A stretch of 64,000 bases of DNA from Pyrenophora tritici-repentis (Eukaryota > Ascomycota > Dothideomycetes > Pleosporales > Pleosporaceae): assembly GCF_003171515.1 (NCBI RefSeq), contig NC_089394.1, positions 2,232,001-2,296,000 of the forward strand, in the 5' to 3' direction. Positions 1 to 11,727 of this stretch are shown one piece after another. Within the stretch, counting starts at the first letter, position 1, and every line of letters starts with the position of its first letter. The position numbers were made by a program, and so were the translations under genes. The notes beneath the pieces were generated by a model. The model ran no database searches and had not been told where the DNA came from. It saw only the letters and a list, made by a program, of their open reading frames with translations.

Positions 1-1
1 T

Positions 2-1340
2 CCACTTCCACAGGCTGTCCAAGGTGCACAAGCGCAGCCCTTGTCAGTTGGCAAAGATCCTGGCATCAAGAGTGAGTTCGGGCGAATGTTTTCCGGTCTC
101 GGCAGCGGGCTGGGGACGTCAACTCCATCACGGGGAAGTCCGTTGCCTCAAGGATCGTTCGAATCGGACAACGGCGAGATGATGAAACGAATTGGTTCCC
201 AGCAGGGCAGGAGACTAAAACGCGTCAAGGATGAAGAGGGTATTTTCGATCTAGAGAATGCAGACGGCAGAGGAACACCGTCTGGCACCCGTGGGGCTAA
301 GAGGGGCAAGCACCACCATCATCATGCTCCACATCACCAGTAAGTAGATTGATGCTTTGCCATGCGATGCATGCTAACAATCTAGTCACCACCATCATCA
401 TCACCACCACAAGCCTGACGACGAGGTACCACTTCCATCGACCTCAGCTCCGATCAACGGACGACAATCGAGCGTACCTCAAGCTGTCCCCGGCCATTCC
501 GTCCATCACCATCACCACATCCAAAGCAACCCACACCATCATCATCACCATCATGCTCCTAGAGCTAACCAGCAGGCGCCGCTTGTTCCGACCAAGATAT
601 CGACCAAAGTTCACGATGTACAGCCTATCCTTGACGAAGCGGCTAAACGTCCAAGGAAGCACCTTGGATCGCAGCTGTATCAGGCAAGGACAGAATTGCC
701 AAAACCCAACTCATCACTGGATGACCAATTTGGTTATGCCTCGAAACCGCAACGACTGCCACGCTTTGATGTCAATCCTATCAATTGTACCTTCACCATC
801 AGGGTGCCCCGTTACTACCTGAAGCCACGACAACGACAACACGTTGTATTGGAGAGGCACCTCTGGGGCGCGCGTGTGTACCGCGACGATTCAGACCCCA
901 TCGCTACTGCGATTCATTCCGGATGGATCCGTGGTGAGTGGGATGACACTGTCGATGTCGCCATGCTGGATCCACGCATTACGGCACCCAACGACCCATC
1001 GGACGCCGAAGACGTTCTCACCAAAATGCCAGCTGCTCCTGTGACGCCGCCTGCAGATATGGATCTACAGATTGAGATACTTATTCTACCACAATTACAA
1101 GAGTACACGGGCTCAGTCGAATACGGCATCTCGAGCAGAAAGAGCAAGGCTCATGAAGGCCTCAGCTTCATGATCAACAAAATCAGATGGGTCGAAGAAG
1201 GAATTGGCAGCCGAGGACAAGAAAGGACAGCAGCTGCGCTAAAGCGTCGTCTTGACGCCAGTGCTACTCTGCTCGCATTGCAGAGTGGAATCGACAACTC
1301 TCACCGCAGGGTCAACGGTATGGCGAAGCTGCATGCTTGA
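2..1340 (+). CDS. RXT3: Rxt3-like subunit of the Rpd3L histone deacetylase complex (5' partial)
   Basis: Nuclear subunit of the large Rpd3 histone deacetylase complex; its family role is transcriptional repression. The gene enters from the left edge, so its start is missing. Coding runs 2-339 and 386-1340, with a 46-bp intron (GTAAGT donor, CTAAC branch, CTAG acceptor). The second exon ends in an Rxt3 domain, recognisable by the segment around LWGARVYRDDSDPIATAI followed by HSGWIRGEW, and by a C-terminal strand with YGISSRKSKAHEG and FMINKIRWVEE. The part before it is low complexity, with several histidine runs (one split by the intron) and a basic stretch, AKRPRKHLGSQL. Family assignment rests on the recalled Rxt3 signature; the domain is complete at the C-terminus. 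The downstream neighbour, FBP26, lies on the same strand 1.4 kb away. Confidence 0.85.
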
Positions 1341-2740
1341 GATTTGGTCAGCTCATTGACGCATAACGGCCTATGATAATTGTATCGTGTCGCATTTTTA
1401 GCACTGGGATGATTGCAGTGCTGCTAGATACCCGCATCTTGGTAACTTGGATCTGGCGTAGGAATGCATATAGCGTGGACAGATGTCATGTTGGAGCACT
1501 TGATAATTACAGCGTAATGAATGAAGTCTTAGTCTTGATACGTCACAAGAAAAAGTCGGTGGTATCAATCGCGTGCATGCACGAGCACATATGTCGGTGT
1601 TATCATATTAGTATGCGTCAAGCTGGTTGCACGTGCAGAGGAGAGTGAGAGGGGAGGTAAGGCGGCGCGATTACAGCCTGCAGTGTCAAAGCGATATCGC
1701 TGGTTTTGCAGGTCACGATAAGACTATCTAGCAGATTGAAGCTCACGCCCGCAGCCCCCCCAAGTAAGAGCAGTCTACCTTCTTTGAGTCGCATCCTTCC
1801 ACTCCCCCCACCACCTGAGCCGTATCCAGTGGGTACAAGAGACTTTGGGCAGCAGCAAGTACTACCTTGCCCCGCCCGACATCAACTCAAGATATTGCTT
1901 ACGTGACGCCATTGTCGCAACGAGGCGAGGACTGATGTCAAAAATGGGTCATACCAGGACCTACTCTATATCTACGGTAAGCACGCCCTCTCTTCCTTTT
2001 CGCCGAGTTCCAACGACTGGCGGAAGACTGCCTGGACTGCAAAGAAATTTTACCCCATCGTTCGTGGCTTCCGGCAATCGGCGGTTTAAGGCATGATCTG
2101 GAATACCCTAGCAATACTGGAGCCCTTTCCCGTCATACCGCAGGCATCATGGCACAAGACCGGGAAAGGCAGCGCAATACGGCACGAATGTATGGGCTTT
2201 CCTGCTGGCGCGCTTGCGGAAGGCTCAACGCTGAGGCACACACGCAGCGGCAGGCGCGACGGCTGTCCGCCAGGTGGGCACTATGGACTGCACGCCAGCA
2301 GCTGGTCCTCGAATGAGATTGACTTTGTCTCGTCTGCTCCACCACTTCCCGCTAGCCTGGAGCCGCAATCCGAACGCTTGCTTGTGAAAAGAAGGACGGC
2401 GTACCGAATGCGGGGAATCGTCAATCGTCAATCCATCTCCTCTCGCTTCCTGTCTTGACCGCCGAGCCAAGCTCACGATTCTGCAACACGACACTTGACG
2501 CCCATACAGCCATTGCTTCAACCTAGCCGACGACTCCAGGCCTTGAATCACTGACAAGGCTTGTTTTCTTGACCGCCTCATATCTGGCATTGCTGCATCT
2601 TTGATTAAAAGCCGCGTTGCATTTCTGCACCTCGGAATACCTTCGGCTCCTAGTTTCCGACATTTCTTCTCTCAGCCCAATACAATTCACATCGCCTGTT
2701 TCTCGGAGCTGGATTCTCAGAGCTGGCCTCAACGCGCATC
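1341..2740. other. Intergenic: RXT3 3' flank and FBP26 promoter/leader
   Basis: Short open frames occur on both strands, but none has a recognisable family, splice logic or good start context. The stretch presumably holds the RXT3 3' UTR and a long FBP26 promoter and 5' leader; pyrimidine-rich tracts appear in the last 300 bases. Confidence 0.6.
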
Positions 2741-4235
2741 ATGACCGAGTCCAATGGATACTATGCGCCCAATATGCGCGCCGTGCCTGCTGGCGAACTT
2801 GTGAGGCCAAGCAAAAAGACTAATGGAGTTGGTGTACAGGCTGAAGACACGCGGATATGCGTCGTCATGGTGGGCTTGCCCGCGCGGGGGAAGAGTTTGA
2901 TCGCACAAAAAGGTAGGTTTTACCCCTATATGTACCTGACCTGCCTCTAATCAATTGCCATGTAGTGGTCCGCTATTTGCACTGGCTGTCCATCAAAAGC
3001 AAGACATTCAATGTTGGACAGTATCGCCGTACTGCGACCCCGAACCCCTCCGCCGAGTTCTTCGACACTTCGAACCCCGAAGGAGAGCGCCTCCGGAAAG
3101 CGGCCGCCCAAGCAGCTGTCGATGATATGTGCAAGTGGTTTTCCGAAGGCAGGGGCTTGATTGCGATATTGGATGCGACAAACTCGACAAAGGCTCGTCG
3201 CAGGTGGATTCAGGAGAGATGTACTGCCGAGAACATTGAGACTCTGTTCGTAGAGTCAAAATGCGACGACGAAGAGCTTATCATGAGCAATATTCTCGAA
3301 GTAAAGACGACGTCGCCAGACTATGTTGGCCAGGATCCTGAGGAGGCCGCAGCAGACTTCCGCAACCGCATCCGCAACTATGAGAAGGTCTACCAGACAA
3401 TAGACGAAGACGAGCGTGATCTTACCTATGTCAAACTCATCGATGTCGGAAAGCAAGTCATTATCAACCAGATACAAGACTATCTTCAGAGTAGGGTCGT
3501 GTACTACCTGATGAACCTCCACATCAAGCCGCGATCGATCTGGTTATCACGAGTAAGTCAATTTTACAGGTGTGGAACTGTAAATGCTAACCGGAACAGC
3601 ACGGAGAATCCGAGTACAACCTCACAGGGCAAATCGGAGGAGATGCGAATCTCTCTGCGCGAGGTGATGCCTATGCACATGCGCTTCCTGGGCTAGTTGC
3701 AAAGTCAGTTGGCGATGGTCGCAAGCTTACCGTGTGGACCTCGACGTTGAAACGAACGATCCAAACCGCACGATTCCTCACGTTTGAGAAACTCGAATGG
3801 AAAGCCCTCGACGAACTCGACTCTGGCGTTTGCGATGGTCTCACCTATGCTCAGATCGAGGAGAAGTACCCTGAAGACTTCAAGCAACGTGACGAAGACA
3901 AATACAACTACCGCTATCTTGGTGGAGAGTCCTACCGCGACGTCGTAATCCGGCTCGAGCCCATCATTATGGAATTGGAGCGCAGTGAAAACATCTTGAT
4001 TGTCACGCATCAGGCAATCTTGAGGTGTATCTATGCATACTTCATGAACGTGCCCCAGGAGCAGAGTCCTTGGATGGAGGTACCGCTACACACGTTGATC
4101 AAATTGACACCAAAGGCGTACTCGACGCAAGAAGAGAGGTTGAAGGCCGATATACCAGCGGTCAGCACCTGGAGAGGCAAGGGTAGTAAAGCTGAGCATC
4201 AGCAGGCTCACGAACATGCCAACGGCGGTGCGTAG
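2741..4235 (+). CDS. FBP26: 6-phosphofructo-2-kinase / fructose-2,6-bisphosphatase
   Basis: Bifunctional cytosolic enzyme that makes and removes fructose-2,6-bisphosphate, the allosteric switch between glycolysis and gluconeogenesis. Exons are 2741-2912, 2966-3552 and 3600-4235, giving 464 residues, close to the usual fungal length. The kinase half has the P-loop GLPARGKS (45-52), FNVGQYRR, LDATNSTKARRRW and CDDEELIMSNILEVK. The bisphosphatase half has the phospho-acceptor motif RHGE (253-256), ELDSGVCDGLTY, GGESYRDVV and the second catalytic histidine in VTHQAILRC. Both active sites look intact, so it should be bifunctional. Intron 2 falls exactly between Arg and His of the RHG motif. The start ATG at 2741 is the first in frame. 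Which of several fungal paralogues this is cannot be settled here; the FBP26-type label reflects the intact phosphatase half. Confidence 0.93.
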
Positions 4236-4790
4236 CCGAACTCGATGTAGGAGTAGTAGCGATTTGGACTTGTTAAATACCATAGAAGGGTCTGCTCACT
4301 TAAAGGGGTGTCTCAATCGACATCAGTTTGGCTGGTTTAGCACCTGTAAAGATAGCATAGATTGGGGTTTAAGCGTTTTCGGTCACGTCACTAGACAGGA
4401 ATCTCCACAGCCAGTGGTCACAATGTGGAGGATAACAGATTCAATGCGTATATTGAAATCCCATGTACATTACATGTCTTGATTAGGATCTTGTGCAAAG
4501 TTCATGTTCAATTCCCATTCCTGTAGAAGAATCTCAACAAGACTACTGTGTATACTCAACCTAATTGCTTTGTGCATGTTTTACTGGGATGATACTGAGT
4601 ACAAAAGTACTGGCAACATCCGTGGCACACTGTCACCTTCCCATCTGAGCTCTCTCCCGCGGACATGTCGACCCCACACCTAGTTACTTACCCCAAGCTT
4701 CCCCATCGCACTCCACCAACTGAAGCTCCCAATCCCAGACGCAGCGCGCGATAAACTTTCAGCGCATCTCCAGCTCAGAGGAATGCAAAT
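4236..4790. other. Intergenic
   Basis: Holds the FBP26 3' flank and the promoter of the next gene. The last 130 bases before the ATG at 4791 are rich in C and A, as is usual for fungal leaders. No other feature was seen. Confidence 0.6.
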
Positions 4791-5577
4791 ATGGCGCCTC
4801 CCCCACAACCACAATCCAACCAAGGCGACCAACAACAGCAACAACACCCCCCAGCCTACCTCACTACCATCCTAAATAACGCCTATCCCACCACCACTAT
4901 CCCCGAAACCATAGCCCCATGGCCCGAAGCACCAGCAGTAACCAGCGCAAGCGCCAGCACACCTCCACGAAGCACCCACCGCGTCTCCACGTGCTACGAC
5001 ACAGGCGGAGGTTCCAGCTCGCGGCCCTTTGACGAAACGCGCCGGGGTCTCCAAGCACGCGGCAAGAATTACAACATCGGAAGCGGGATGAGCGGTGCAG
5101 CAATAAAAGGAGGAATGGGGATTGGTGGTATTGTTGGTAGCGCAAAACAGTACGAGGAGCGGCAGCGGAGAGACGAGGCTGTTGCTGTGCTGGAGAGTGA
5201 GGAGATGGTTATGTGGATTGCTGCTAGTAGGAATGAGGTACTTGCTTCTTTTTTTTTTATCTATTTCTGGTCCCATGGGATATTTGGAAGGGGGTTTTGG
5301 TTGGAATGTGATTGATGGCTAACATGATTGTGTCCAGTCTATCCCTCAGACACGCGCTCACTACAGGAACATTGTCCTCGGCCTCACGCAATGGGAAGAC
5401 GCGAATATAGCTTGGCATGATGAGTGGGATGCCCCGTCGGGTTTGCGAGAAGGCAGTGGAGGAGCAGGTGCAGAGGGACAGGGTGCGTCTGGGAGTCCGG
5501 CAAGGAATGCAAAGGGTAAAGAGAGGGAGATTACTAGGATGAAGAAGAGGGTTAGTTTGGGTCAAAGTCAGGCTTAA
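4791..5577 (+). CDS. Hypothetical protein, 228 aa
   Basis: Not recognised. Exons are 4791-5237 and 5338-5577 with a 100-bp phase-0 intron (GTACTT donor, CAG acceptor). The downstream frame only makes sense when joined here, which supports the model. The N-terminal third is rich in Pro, Gln, Ser and Thr, with a QQQQQ run. The middle has a glycine-rich segment (GMSGAAIKGGMGIGGIVG) followed by a charged helical stretch, KQYEERQRRDEAVAVLESEE. The second exon carries a tryptophan-rich stretch, GLTQWEDANIAWHDEWD, the most likely conserved core. The C-terminus is basic. There is no signal peptide or membrane segment. It is convergent with the PDH kinase gene downstream. Confidence 0.6.
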
Positions 5578-6294
5578 ATGTAAAACGCCTAAGCGAATTA
5601 TCACGAAGAGTCCTAGATCGGGAAGTTATATTCTGTTATACGGCGTTTTTGGATAATAAAAATCAGGCCGGGTGGGGGCAACAAGTAGTCATTAGCATTA
5701 TACCCATTTGGAATATTATATCTGGTAATCACTCTCAAAAGACTTGGAACTTTTGATTGGCAAAAATAGTAACAGCATAGCATTCAGCGTTACTACAACA
5801 TCTGCCTACTTGTTCTTTATCCCAGAAAACAAGACGCGTGCGGTCGTCCCATACGCCATAGGTGCGAGGCATTCCAAAGCCCATACCAACGAAGGAATAC
5901 ATCCCTCATTTTCAAGGCAGAAGGAAAACATGCGTTACGCGTTCGTAGTCTCCAAGGCCATCATCTCCATGACGACATATCCTCAAAAACCAATGATCCT
6001 ACACTCCCACCTCTTTTCCCACAATACTCATCACACACCCTCCTCCATGCCCACGTTGCGCCACCACGGCTTATCCGCATCGCCCTTTGCTTGTGCGGCA
6101 AACATATTCGCCGCGTCACCAACCTGTCTCCGCTCACTAATTTCCATGCTAACCTGGCCACTTAGCTTCAACTTCATCGCTTTGCTAGCCAGAAAAGGAT
6201 TGTATATACGCGAACCGTTTCTACCTTGCGCCATTCCTCGGGATGACCGGATGAGTTCGCTCGATGTCCATCCGCCCCTCATGACGGGTAATTG
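5578..6294. other. Tail-to-tail intergenic region
   Basis: Lies between the convergent unknown gene and PDH kinase, so it should hold two 3' UTRs. An AATAAA-type motif lies near 5655. An open frame at 5744-6358 on the plus strand overlaps the kinase C-terminal exon and is judged spurious. Confidence 0.55.
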
Positions 6295-7824
6295 CTATTG
6301 CAGAGGCTCCGAGGACGACGAAAGCCGGTTAAGATGGAGGTATACGTCTGTGCCGTAGCTGTTTACTATGTTAGATTGAGTCAGAGGGTTCACGTCTTCG
6401 GTACATACCCTTCCATGGAAATCAGCTTCAGGTCGCCACCAAAGTACCGTGCATAAAGCCTCGAAATTGGCAGACCATAACCGAACCCAGCCATTGGTGC
6501 TTTGAAATCGCTCTTGTTAAAGTCCGGGTCCAGGCTTGGTGTTTGATCGACTGTCGTGTACATGTACGTCCATACTAGCGGAATCGATGACCTAGGAATG
6601 CCACCTCCTTCATCCGAAATCTTAATCGTGATATCCTCCTTGCCCTCTGCAACAATGACCTTTGTTACTGGGAAGGCTTCCCTCTCTTGTCCATGTCGTT
6701 CCACCACGGCACGTAGCGAGTTCTTGAGTGTTTCGAAGAGCATGTGCGATAGATGGCCAGGAACGTACATGAAGCTAATGTCCGGGTTGCACACTAGCTG
6801 CACTTTTGGCGCGTCGAATAGGCCGTAGTGGTCTTCACACACGAAGCGCGCGTTTTCGATAGCCTCTTGTGCAAGTTCCTGGACGTTCGTCTTTGTGCAG
6901 ATTATTCCAACGTAGTTTGGGTCGGTCCGCGAGCGTTGGTCGGTAAGGGCGATGTGCTGGCCGATGAGCATGCGAATGCCAATACGAGACATGTAGAAAC
7001 GATCGAGAAAAGCCTGTATGTTGTGGTCGATTTGTAACCGTTGCCGCTTGCGCTTCCATTCCAAGATGCCTTGCGCAACAGTGGTAACGACGCTGTCATG
7101 CCGCCTCTTAATCTTCTCCAATGTGTCTGCAAACTTTGTGTTGTAGGCGGCTAATTCTGGTGGCCAATCTTGTCCGTCGTCTGCAGCGGCGTAGTATCTC
7201 CGACTTGCGCCCTTGACTTCTTTTGTGATTGTGTTGCCATTTCCATTGCCGTTGCCATTTGTCGGCGCGGATCGGTACTGGCCTGTCTTGATACTTGGAT
7301 TTTGTGTCGGCTTGCTCATCAAACTCTTGTCAGCCTTCTTCGCCGGCTTGAGTAGTCGTTCTTTGACGTCGCTCGAGAGATTCGGCCGGGGCAATTGCAC
7401 GAGTTCCTGGGGTGGTGAGTCAAGACACTTGCAGCAAGATGTTACCATTACACACTTCAAACGACTGCGCATACCAATCGCGCACGCGGCATATGGATGG
7501 CATCTCATTAAGTCCATCAGGAAGGTCGTTGAGCTCTTGCACTCGGTGTGCTAACCGTATGGGCAGTTCTTCGGAAAGGAACTGCGACGCGCGGAAGAGG
7601 GTTCCGGTAGAGGGTTTCTCTCCAAACTGCACCATCTGCCGTAGGGAAACACCTGGAGATGCATCAGACGGATACTCGGCATGACTCTTCTACTGTTACG
7701 TACCTGTGGCTGGGAAGTTGCTGTAGTGCTGCAATGGCGTTAGCTATGGACGCATGCGCTTCATGCAGTCGCCGTAACCTACTTTGATCGTGTCCATCAG
7801 CTTCTCGCTCCGTCTCCACGACAT
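6295..7824 (-). CDS. Mitochondrial pyruvate dehydrogenase kinase (PDK/BCKDK family)
   Basis: Phosphorylates and inactivates the E1 subunit of the mitochondrial pyruvate dehydrogenase complex (or the branched-chain complex; the two fungal types are hard to tell apart by eye). Five exons on the minus strand: 7783-7824, 7704-7728 (25 nt), 7456-7652, 6409-7406 and 6295-6358, giving 441 residues. All junctions keep frame. It has the GHKL-type ATP site of mitochondrial kinases rather than a Ser/Thr kinase fold: N-box ETLKNSLRA (about 313), G1 DEGGGI (about 353), G2 GFGYGLP (about 395) and the closing strand MEGYGTDVYLHL. The N-terminal helical domain includes FPATGVSLRQM and RVRDWYAQSFEEL-type motifs. 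An Asn/Gly-rich insert near residues 120-150 (NGNGNGNGN) breaks the domain, which is common in fungal members. The start at 7824 gives MSWRRSEKL; no strong presequence is evident. Confidence 0.9.
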
Positions 7825-8798
7825 GATGGCAGTTGTTCAAGGCCTTCACGGCCTTTGTTGTTGTGTCTTCGCCAAAGTGCGGTTGTCGGTGGTAGCAACA
7901 CGCTCAAGCTCCGAAGGGTATCCCGCCCCACTATGACGCTAGTTGAAGGGGTGCGTGGGTAGGCCGAGGTAACGATAGGAAGGATATGCCCTGGAGCGAT
8001 TCGAGATGCTTTGTTCTTGTTACTGTCCGGAGGGGAGAGAATCACAGGCCTTTGAGAGCTCGGTACGGGTCTACACGCCTAGGCAGTTCATGTACGCGGA
8101 GCCTTCCGCCGGCAACATCCCCCACACTTGCTACTCGTTTCACGTGGAGAAGGCGCCACTAAAGCTTACGCTTTTCATCCTCCCCCTTTGCAGTTGACCA
8201 AGGAGAATTGGGTAAGAGAGCAGCAACATGTTTTGCTTTTATAAATGGCGCAGACGGGCTTCCGCACACACGCTGCATCCATCAGTTCCAGCCTTGTGAT
8301 CCTCGGCTAGCGCTCGGAGAAGGCTTGTTTCCCTGGTTGCGCTTCCTCAGGTCCGAGGGTGCTCGTGTGAGCCGTGTCCTAGACTAGTTATACACCAATG
8401 CTTCTAGTCCCTTTCGATTTGTCCAAATTCACGCAACGTGTCAGAAAATTTGCGGATCGTGTCATCGGTGCGGTTCGACGGAATCTGGCATCGAATGATC
8501 ATCACACAAAGGAGCGGCCAAGGTCGTATGTTGAATTGAAGAGGAGAATTTGTATTCAAGCGTGCCACTAAATCCCCAACCGGCTCTATACTGCACCAGA
8601 AGTCGAAAAGCGCCCTGGAAATAATACAACAAACATATTCTACACGAAACAGTGATGCGCCCGATTGCGCCCACTGTTTCCATCATTCGTCTATCATCCA
8701 TGTTGATACAATCCAAACGAATTTTGGGTCGAAAAGGTATTACAGAAGGTTCGTGGCAGGTCGGAGAGGGTATGATGAGCGTCTAGGGTGGATGACGC
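7825..8798. other. Intergenic: PDK promoter and CYC1 3' flank
   Basis: Both neighbours are on the minus strand, so this is the upstream region of the kinase gene and the 3' UTR of cytochrome c. No credible coding sequence or RNA gene was seen. Confidence 0.6.
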
Positions 8799-9519
8799 TT
8801 ACTTGGTCTCCTCCTTGAGGAAGTGGATCAAGTCGTTACGGTCCTTGGGCTTCTTGAGACCACCAAAGGCCATCTTGGTACCGGGAATGTACTTCTTGGG
8901 GTTCTCGAGGTACTCGTACTGTGCTGTGTTAGCCCATGGCTCTCACATCTTGTATAAGGCGTGCATACCAGAGTGCTGTCGTCCCAGGTGATGCCCTTTT
9001 GCTTGTTGGCATCGGTGTATGAGTAGCCCTCGACCTGACCAGTCTTGCGGCCCCAGAGGCCGTGTAGGTTGGGGCCGATCTTGTTGCCCTCACCCTCCTT
9101 CAGGGTATGGCATTGAGCGCATCGGGTCTGGAGCGTCGTTAGGTAAGGTTCGTAGGACGGATGCAATAACGATGATGATGCTCAGCGTTATCTCGATATC
9201 TTCGTACCTTGAAAAGGTTGGCACCCTTCTTGTGGTCACCTGTAAAGGCACGTCAGCCATGTGCATGATGAATAATTTTGACCGTCGGCCAATTGGTCCG
9301 CCACCCATTCTTGCTTTGTCGCAAAGATGCTGCAGTGCGTACACCGCCCTTTCAGCCGCTAAAAATTCGCTATACAGCAACTCAAGGACAGCGGGCTGCA
9401 CAGGAGTGCCGTCTTTGTGTATGCGCGAACTCAATGGGCTTCGGGACTTGGTGGGCAAGCGGGTGGTGACCGATGACGTCCGAAAAGTGTCAGGAAAACG
9501 TACCCTTGGCGATATCCAT
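8799..9519 (-). CDS. CYC1: Cytochrome c
   Basis: Soluble haem protein of the mitochondrial intermembrane space that carries electrons from complex III to complex IV. Four minus-strand exons: 9504-9519 (16 nt), 9208-9239 (32 nt), 8969-9127 and 8799-8918, giving 108 residues, the standard length. Splicing yields [16 protein letters not shown], then the haem-attachment motif CAQCH (Cys19, Cys22, His23), [26 protein letters not shown] and the axial-methionine segment [10 protein letters not shown] (Met85), ending [10 protein letters not shown]. All ligands are present. The two 5' exons are very short, and a gene finder without RNA evidence could miss them. The N-terminus, MDIAKGD, is a little different from the more usual MGFxxGD type. 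A CACGTGAC motif lies 160 bp upstream of the ATG. Confidence 0.97.
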
Positions 9520-10422
9520 TATGAAGTTGGTGGTGTGTAGTTGGTAAGGGGAGGAGATGTGTAGTGTATAGTAGTACTAGATGTCAAGGAAACTTGTGTT
9601 CGGTGTTGAGAAGCAGCAAAGAAGACGGAGCAGCGAGGGAGAAAAAGTTGGCTGCAGGCTTTCAATCGAAAACGTCAAACACGTGACCCTACAAGTGTCA
9701 GGGCCCGTCTTCTCAGCGCGGCTAGCGCCATCGGGCGGCGAATCACAGGGCGATGATAGCTAAGCCGCAATTCTCTCGGGTGGAACCGGTTGAGGCTTGG
9801 TGGCAAGCAGGAAAATGCACCATCCATTGTCGTGTCCGTGTCCCGTGGACTGTAATCGCTGCGTTTGCTCTCTGCGAAACAGAAATGACCGCCCTCATGA
9901 CAGCTGCTGGCTGCGTCATCGAGCCATTCTGTCTGGTGCTCGTTGCTCGGCAATCTTGCATGTCTTGCATGAAACTTGCCGGATAATGGCGTCACCAACC
10001 TCGACTCTGCCTGCTACATGCATTTCTGACTTCTGATCCATTTCTGGCACAGCGTGCCTTCTTCTTCACGTGTTCGTCCTGGTATTCGGTAACTCCAAGG
10101 GTCCGGATTTCCATTTACTTAGTCCTTTCTGCCGCCTCGTTCCTACTTCGGACCGGCATACATAGACGGCTACGATATGTGATGCTTCTCCGCACAAGCG
10201 TCTACAAATCGATGTGATCTATCCGCGCGACTCCACGCTTTTGCTGCTTAAATACCCCGGGCCTGATCTAAGATTATCGTTTATCATTGTCTGAACGACG
10301 GCACATTACCGTCTATATCCCGCTCCAGTACGAACGATCCTTTAGGCTTGGTCCGTCACATTTCAGCTCTAGTCCAACGGTTGCTATTATTGCCTTTGCC
10401 CCGCCACACCCCAACAGACCCA
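9520..10422. other. Divergent promoter region between CYC1 and a short-chain dehydrogenase
   Basis: Shared upstream region of two divergently transcribed genes. It holds two CACGTG elements (9680-9685, extended to CACGTGAC; and 10077-10082) and a TTAAATA tract near 10247. No coding sequence is supported. Confidence 0.6.
9680..9687. promoter_or_regulatory. CACGTGAC E-box (bHLH-type site)
   Basis: Matches the core bound by Cbf1/CPF1-type and other bHLH regulators in fungi. It sits 160 bp upstream of the cytochrome c start codon. The match is exact; function is inferred. Confidence 0.35.
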
Positions 10423-11467
10423 ATGGATCAGATTCCGGGCGTTTTGTATGCCGATGAGAACTTCACCACATGGTTGATATTGGGCGCTAGTAGAGGCATC
10501 GGCCTGGAATTTGTCAAGCAGTTGCTAGCCAAGAATGAGCGCATCATCGCAACTGTACGGGAGCCTTGGGCCGGTCATGCCAGTGGGTTGTGGGGACAAG
10601 CGGGGAGTGACCATGGCCGATGCCAGATGTACACCTGCGACATCTTATCCGAACAGAGCATAGAAGTACGTACATGTGCTCTTAATGTGGATACAAGATA
10701 GCCTGAACTAATATAGTCCAGAAATTTGTCGCCCAATTGGCAATGCAGGAAGGCTTGAAAATCGACAATGTAGTCATCAACGCAGGAGTACTGAGATACC
10801 CAAACGTGAGTCCAGTAGTGTATTGCGCAACGGAGCCGCACTAATCATTGTAGAGGGCAACTGAGTTGTATGTTTCTCCTTTGCCGTAAACGCTTTTCTG
10901 TGTTTGGCTAAAGCGTGCATCTCGAACGAGACTTGATACACCCAGGAACTTGGAAGCATGCTGATCTTTAATGCAGATCCTTTGACGAATTCGCGTTCCA
11001 TCTACACACCAATACTATTGGCCCAATCATCGTAGCACAGAAGCTACTCAAGACCAACATCCCCATCGGCAGGATTGTCTTCATGTCCAGCGATTCGGGT
11101 TCGCAGATCAATTTCCGTGAAATGGAGGATGGCTTTGCCGCGTATGCGGCTTCGAAGTCGGCATTGAACATGGCAGTGAGACACATGGCTGCCGAGCTGA
11201 AGAGGAAGGACGATGATACCATCATTCTCTGCATGCATCCTGGCGAAGTTTTAACTGACATGGCAAACAACCAGTTGTCATGGGAAGTGCAAGGCATGAT
11301 AACACCAGAAGAGTCGGTCTCGAAAATGATTGAGGTGATTAAGAGCAAGGGTATACAGCACAGCGGCACCTTCTGGACGTGGGAGAACAAGGTCGGTAAT
11401 CGCTATCATTTCATAGCCCGTTGGTTTTGTGCTAATACAGTTGCTCTGCTAGCCACACCCATGGTGA
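10423..11467 (+). CDS. Short-chain dehydrogenase/reductase
   Basis: NAD(P)-dependent oxidoreductase of the SDR fold; substrate unknown. Exons are 10423-10665, 10722-10805, 10854-10867 (14 nt), 10977-11391 and 11453-11467, giving 256 residues. It shows the nucleotide-binding motif LGASRGIGLEF, the NAG motif in VVINAGVLRYPN, the catalytic serine strand IVFMSSDSGS and the YAASKSALN catalytic Tyr-Lys pair. It is therefore likely active and resembles the C-factor-like subgroup. The start at 10423 is preferred over an in-frame ATG-less extension. The last exon is a choice: splicing at 11392-11452 gives a PHPW ending after a CTAAT branch site, whereas reading through adds about 89 unconserved-looking residues to 11658. 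The short form is preferred because this subgroup often ends in a W-containing tail (recalled, not checked). Confidence 0.85.
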
Positions 11468-11727
11468 TACTTCACAGCATGTTCCCACGTCCTGTCAGCT
11501 TCCTCCGACGATATCGACATTATGGTATGTGTGTGCTGAAAAACGGACCCGGACCGCCCGTGAAGCCAAGTCTGGGCGCTCTCCAGATGACCGCAACTCG
11601 AGTAAGGCAAAGACTATATAGAACGAGCCAATCCGATGTAGTCATGGTAGCTGTCTGAGCAAGATTTCCTTGAAAATATCATCGCTCCTGTGTCTCCAAA
11701 AACTTCAATCTCGAATTCACAGACCCT

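Noticed and set aside
300..560. Poly-histidine coding runs that look like an expression tag from a vector
   Set aside because: They lie inside a continuous, intron-containing Rxt3 reading frame and use mixed CAC/CAT codons; no vector sequence is near.
349..822. 157-codon open frame on the plus strand
   Set aside because: It is an out-of-frame shadow of the Rxt3 second exon, starts at a non-ATG codon and is low complexity.
5744..6358. 204-codon plus-strand frame
   Set aside because: Runs antisense into the PDH kinase last exon and shows no motif.
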